Made by a program: the position numbers and the translations under genes. A stretch of DNA of 64,000 nucleotides from Serinus canaria (lineage: Eukaryota > Chordata > Aves > Passeriformes > Fringillidae): assembly GCF_022539315.1 (NCBI RefSeq), contig NC_066316.1:52515994-52579993 (forward strand), written 5' to 3'. The notes under the pieces were generated by a model. It was not told the DNA's origin. It saw only the letters and a list, made by a program, of their open reading frames with translations, and ran no database searches. Below are positions 62,483-64,000 of this stretch, in pieces (positions within the stretch are counted from its first letter, which is position 1; the number at the start of each line of letters is the position of its first letter).

Positions 62483-63478
62483 AACAAACCTGATCTCTAA
62501 TGTTCAAAGGGAGAGAGCCTTGTTGCATAGAGCACTTAAATCAGGCTAGGCAAAATGTGAGAAGATATCTCATCTGGAGAGCTAGTCCTGAATGGCAAAA
62601 TAGGCTAGAGTGATATTTGGGACTTCTGAACTTTACCTAGTAACCTCTGCATAATTTTTTTTTTCTGTTTCAATTAGAGAAAAATATGAGAAAATGGTCT
62701 GGCACCAAATTGCACAGTAATGCCCAGCTTATATTACTGACTTAACAAAGGCAAGATCCATGCTAGATGTTTTATTTTTGCTGAGTATTTAACTGTGAAT
62801 TGCCTTATAGATAATGCAGCTTCTGAAATTGAATGAGAAATACAAGTACCAGTCAATGCAAACAACTTTCAAAGCTTACACTGAAAGAGCATTTGGCTCT
62901 GGAGAGAACTGATCAGGAGGTAGAATCACTGCCATTCAGTCTTGAGACTGGGGTTTAAGGCCTTTCTAATGTTACACACTGGATTTGAGAATCACTAGGT
63001 GAAACTCAAGAGCTTAGTTTATGCTGAAAGTCAAACAATGTGACTTTAAAACTGATCTTAAAAGGTATGAGTCAGTATCATATCGCAGGAAAAGAAAAGG
63101 TACCCTGTCTATAAATTGTACATTGAACTTTGCACTCTTAGCCCTGAAATTCTGAGTTTGGGCACTCTTAGTTAATTTGAAATAGGTTATTACTTGTGGT
63201 TTTGAACCCTTACATCCTCATTCCCACAGTCAGAGCAATACAAATGTCAGCAATATATGTAATTATAAAACAACTTGTAATAAAAATAACAACTGTACAT
63301 AGACTATGAACTATTCTTCCCTCTATCGACCAATGGGCATTTGTTTTGCCTCCACCTTCCTTACCACTCTCACCTGCTCTAAACATGGATCTGTGCTCTG
63401 TCTATGAAGGACATGAACCAAGTAAGTTAATGTTATTTGACATGCAGTTTTTGTCAGCACCATAGCTCTACTTTTATG

Positions 63479-63574
63479 TTAAAAACCAAAACCAACCCAA
63501 CGAAAAAAATGCGACAAAACCAACCACCAGAAAAAAAAAACAAAAAGAAAAAAAAAAGAAAAAGGGAAAAAAGC
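63479..63574. repeat. A-rich low-complexity tract
   Basis: AAAACCAAAACCAACCC followed by long A runs with isolated C and G. Confidence 0.9.
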
Positions 63575-64000
63575 CACTAAAAGAGTTGGTCCCAAAGAAG
63601 GTGCTTGGATGTGCAGGGGGTATTTGCAGTACATGGCACTCAGCTCTGCTTTTAATCAGATTTCAAATAGAAAGCACAAAGGAAGATATCAAGGTGAAAT
63701 AGAGATTACTTAACCAGGGGAACTCCCTTCCTCTTTCCTTTCTTATCATAAGCATTAAGATCACAATTTCATTTTAAGACGTAAAAGCTGTGTTGGCCCT
63801 AGTTTCCATTTGCTTTGAGCCTTGGACAAACATGGCTGGATTTACACATGTGGTATAATCTCTGCAAATTCAGTATGTCATGAACTTCATTCGTCATTTC
63901 ACACATTTCTAAACAATGGTTTGTGACATAATTGTTCTCATTCAATAGATTCAGAAAACTCTCAGTGCTTTTTTCTATTTGTTTATTTGTTGGTAAATCA

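Larger units (their letters stand above)
60326..64000. other. AT-rich intergenic DNA to the right edge
   Basis: Only short tandem duplications (60,804; 62,443), the forkhead/E-box cluster (61,371) and the A-rich tract at 63,479 stand out. No coding region is supported. Confidence 0.5.

Noticed and set aside
1..64000. CRISPR arrays, bacterial operons, phage genes or an undescribed defence system
   Set aside because: No direct-repeat/spacer array and no operon-like gene packing. The repeats and splice signals are those of a bird nuclear genome.

Overview
This window looks like avian nuclear DNA, probably from a songbird or a relative. The evidence is 3' ends of CR1 LINEs on both strands, a decayed ERVL-type endogenous retrovirus with the LTR type common in bird genomes, A-rich tracts with CCAAA/CAAAC patterns, low repeat density, and long AT-rich non-coding DNA broken by two sharp CpG islands. 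I see no bacterial, phage, CRISPR, tRNA or rRNA genes. Most reading frames over 60 codons look like chance.

Two gene pieces can be supported, both from the ARHGAP20/TAGAP family of Rho GTPase-activating proteins. On the minus strand, a gene starts in the CpG island at about 34.1-34.7 kb. Its first coding exon (34,414-34,464) ends at a good GTGAGT donor. A phase-matched second exon (26,978-27,066) encodes a peptide resembling the N-terminal RR-x-SAPSL segment of ARHGAP20. The rest of the gene would lie beyond position 1, so positions 1-26,977 are read as intron 2. On the plus strand, two exons (42,869-43,064 and 43,525-43,642) encode the C-terminal half of a RhoGAP domain that closely resembles TAGAP. 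I could not find the exons for the N-terminal half, including the arginine finger, so this is a partial copy or a gene whose other exons are unrecognised.

Layout: 1-26,977 is intron 2, with hairpins, (CA)n and (AT)n microsatellites, one CR1 end, one antisense ancient CR1-like copy and a MIR-like SINE. 27,067-34,413 is intron 1, with a possible tRNA-derived SINE and a CR1 scrap. 34.1-34.7 kb is CpG island 1. 37,076-39,600 is the ERVL remnant on the minus strand. 41.3-43.6 kb holds a CR1 end, a GC-rich patch with a CTCF-like motif and the TAGAP-like exons. 43.6-51.2 kb is mostly featureless and ends in an ancient CR1-like copy and a poly-A tract. 52.2-52.9 kb is CpG island 2, with a CRE, CCAAT and TATA arrangement pointing leftward. 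53.1-53.6 kb is a long CR1 end. 53.6-64 kb is AT-rich intergenic DNA with one coding-like patch near 60 kb.

I found no clearly new biological system. The most useful leads are the head-to-head ARHGAP20/TAGAP-family pieces, the orphan TATA promoter at 52.45 kb and several perfect short hairpins. All family assignments come from memory of protein motifs and were not checked by database search.
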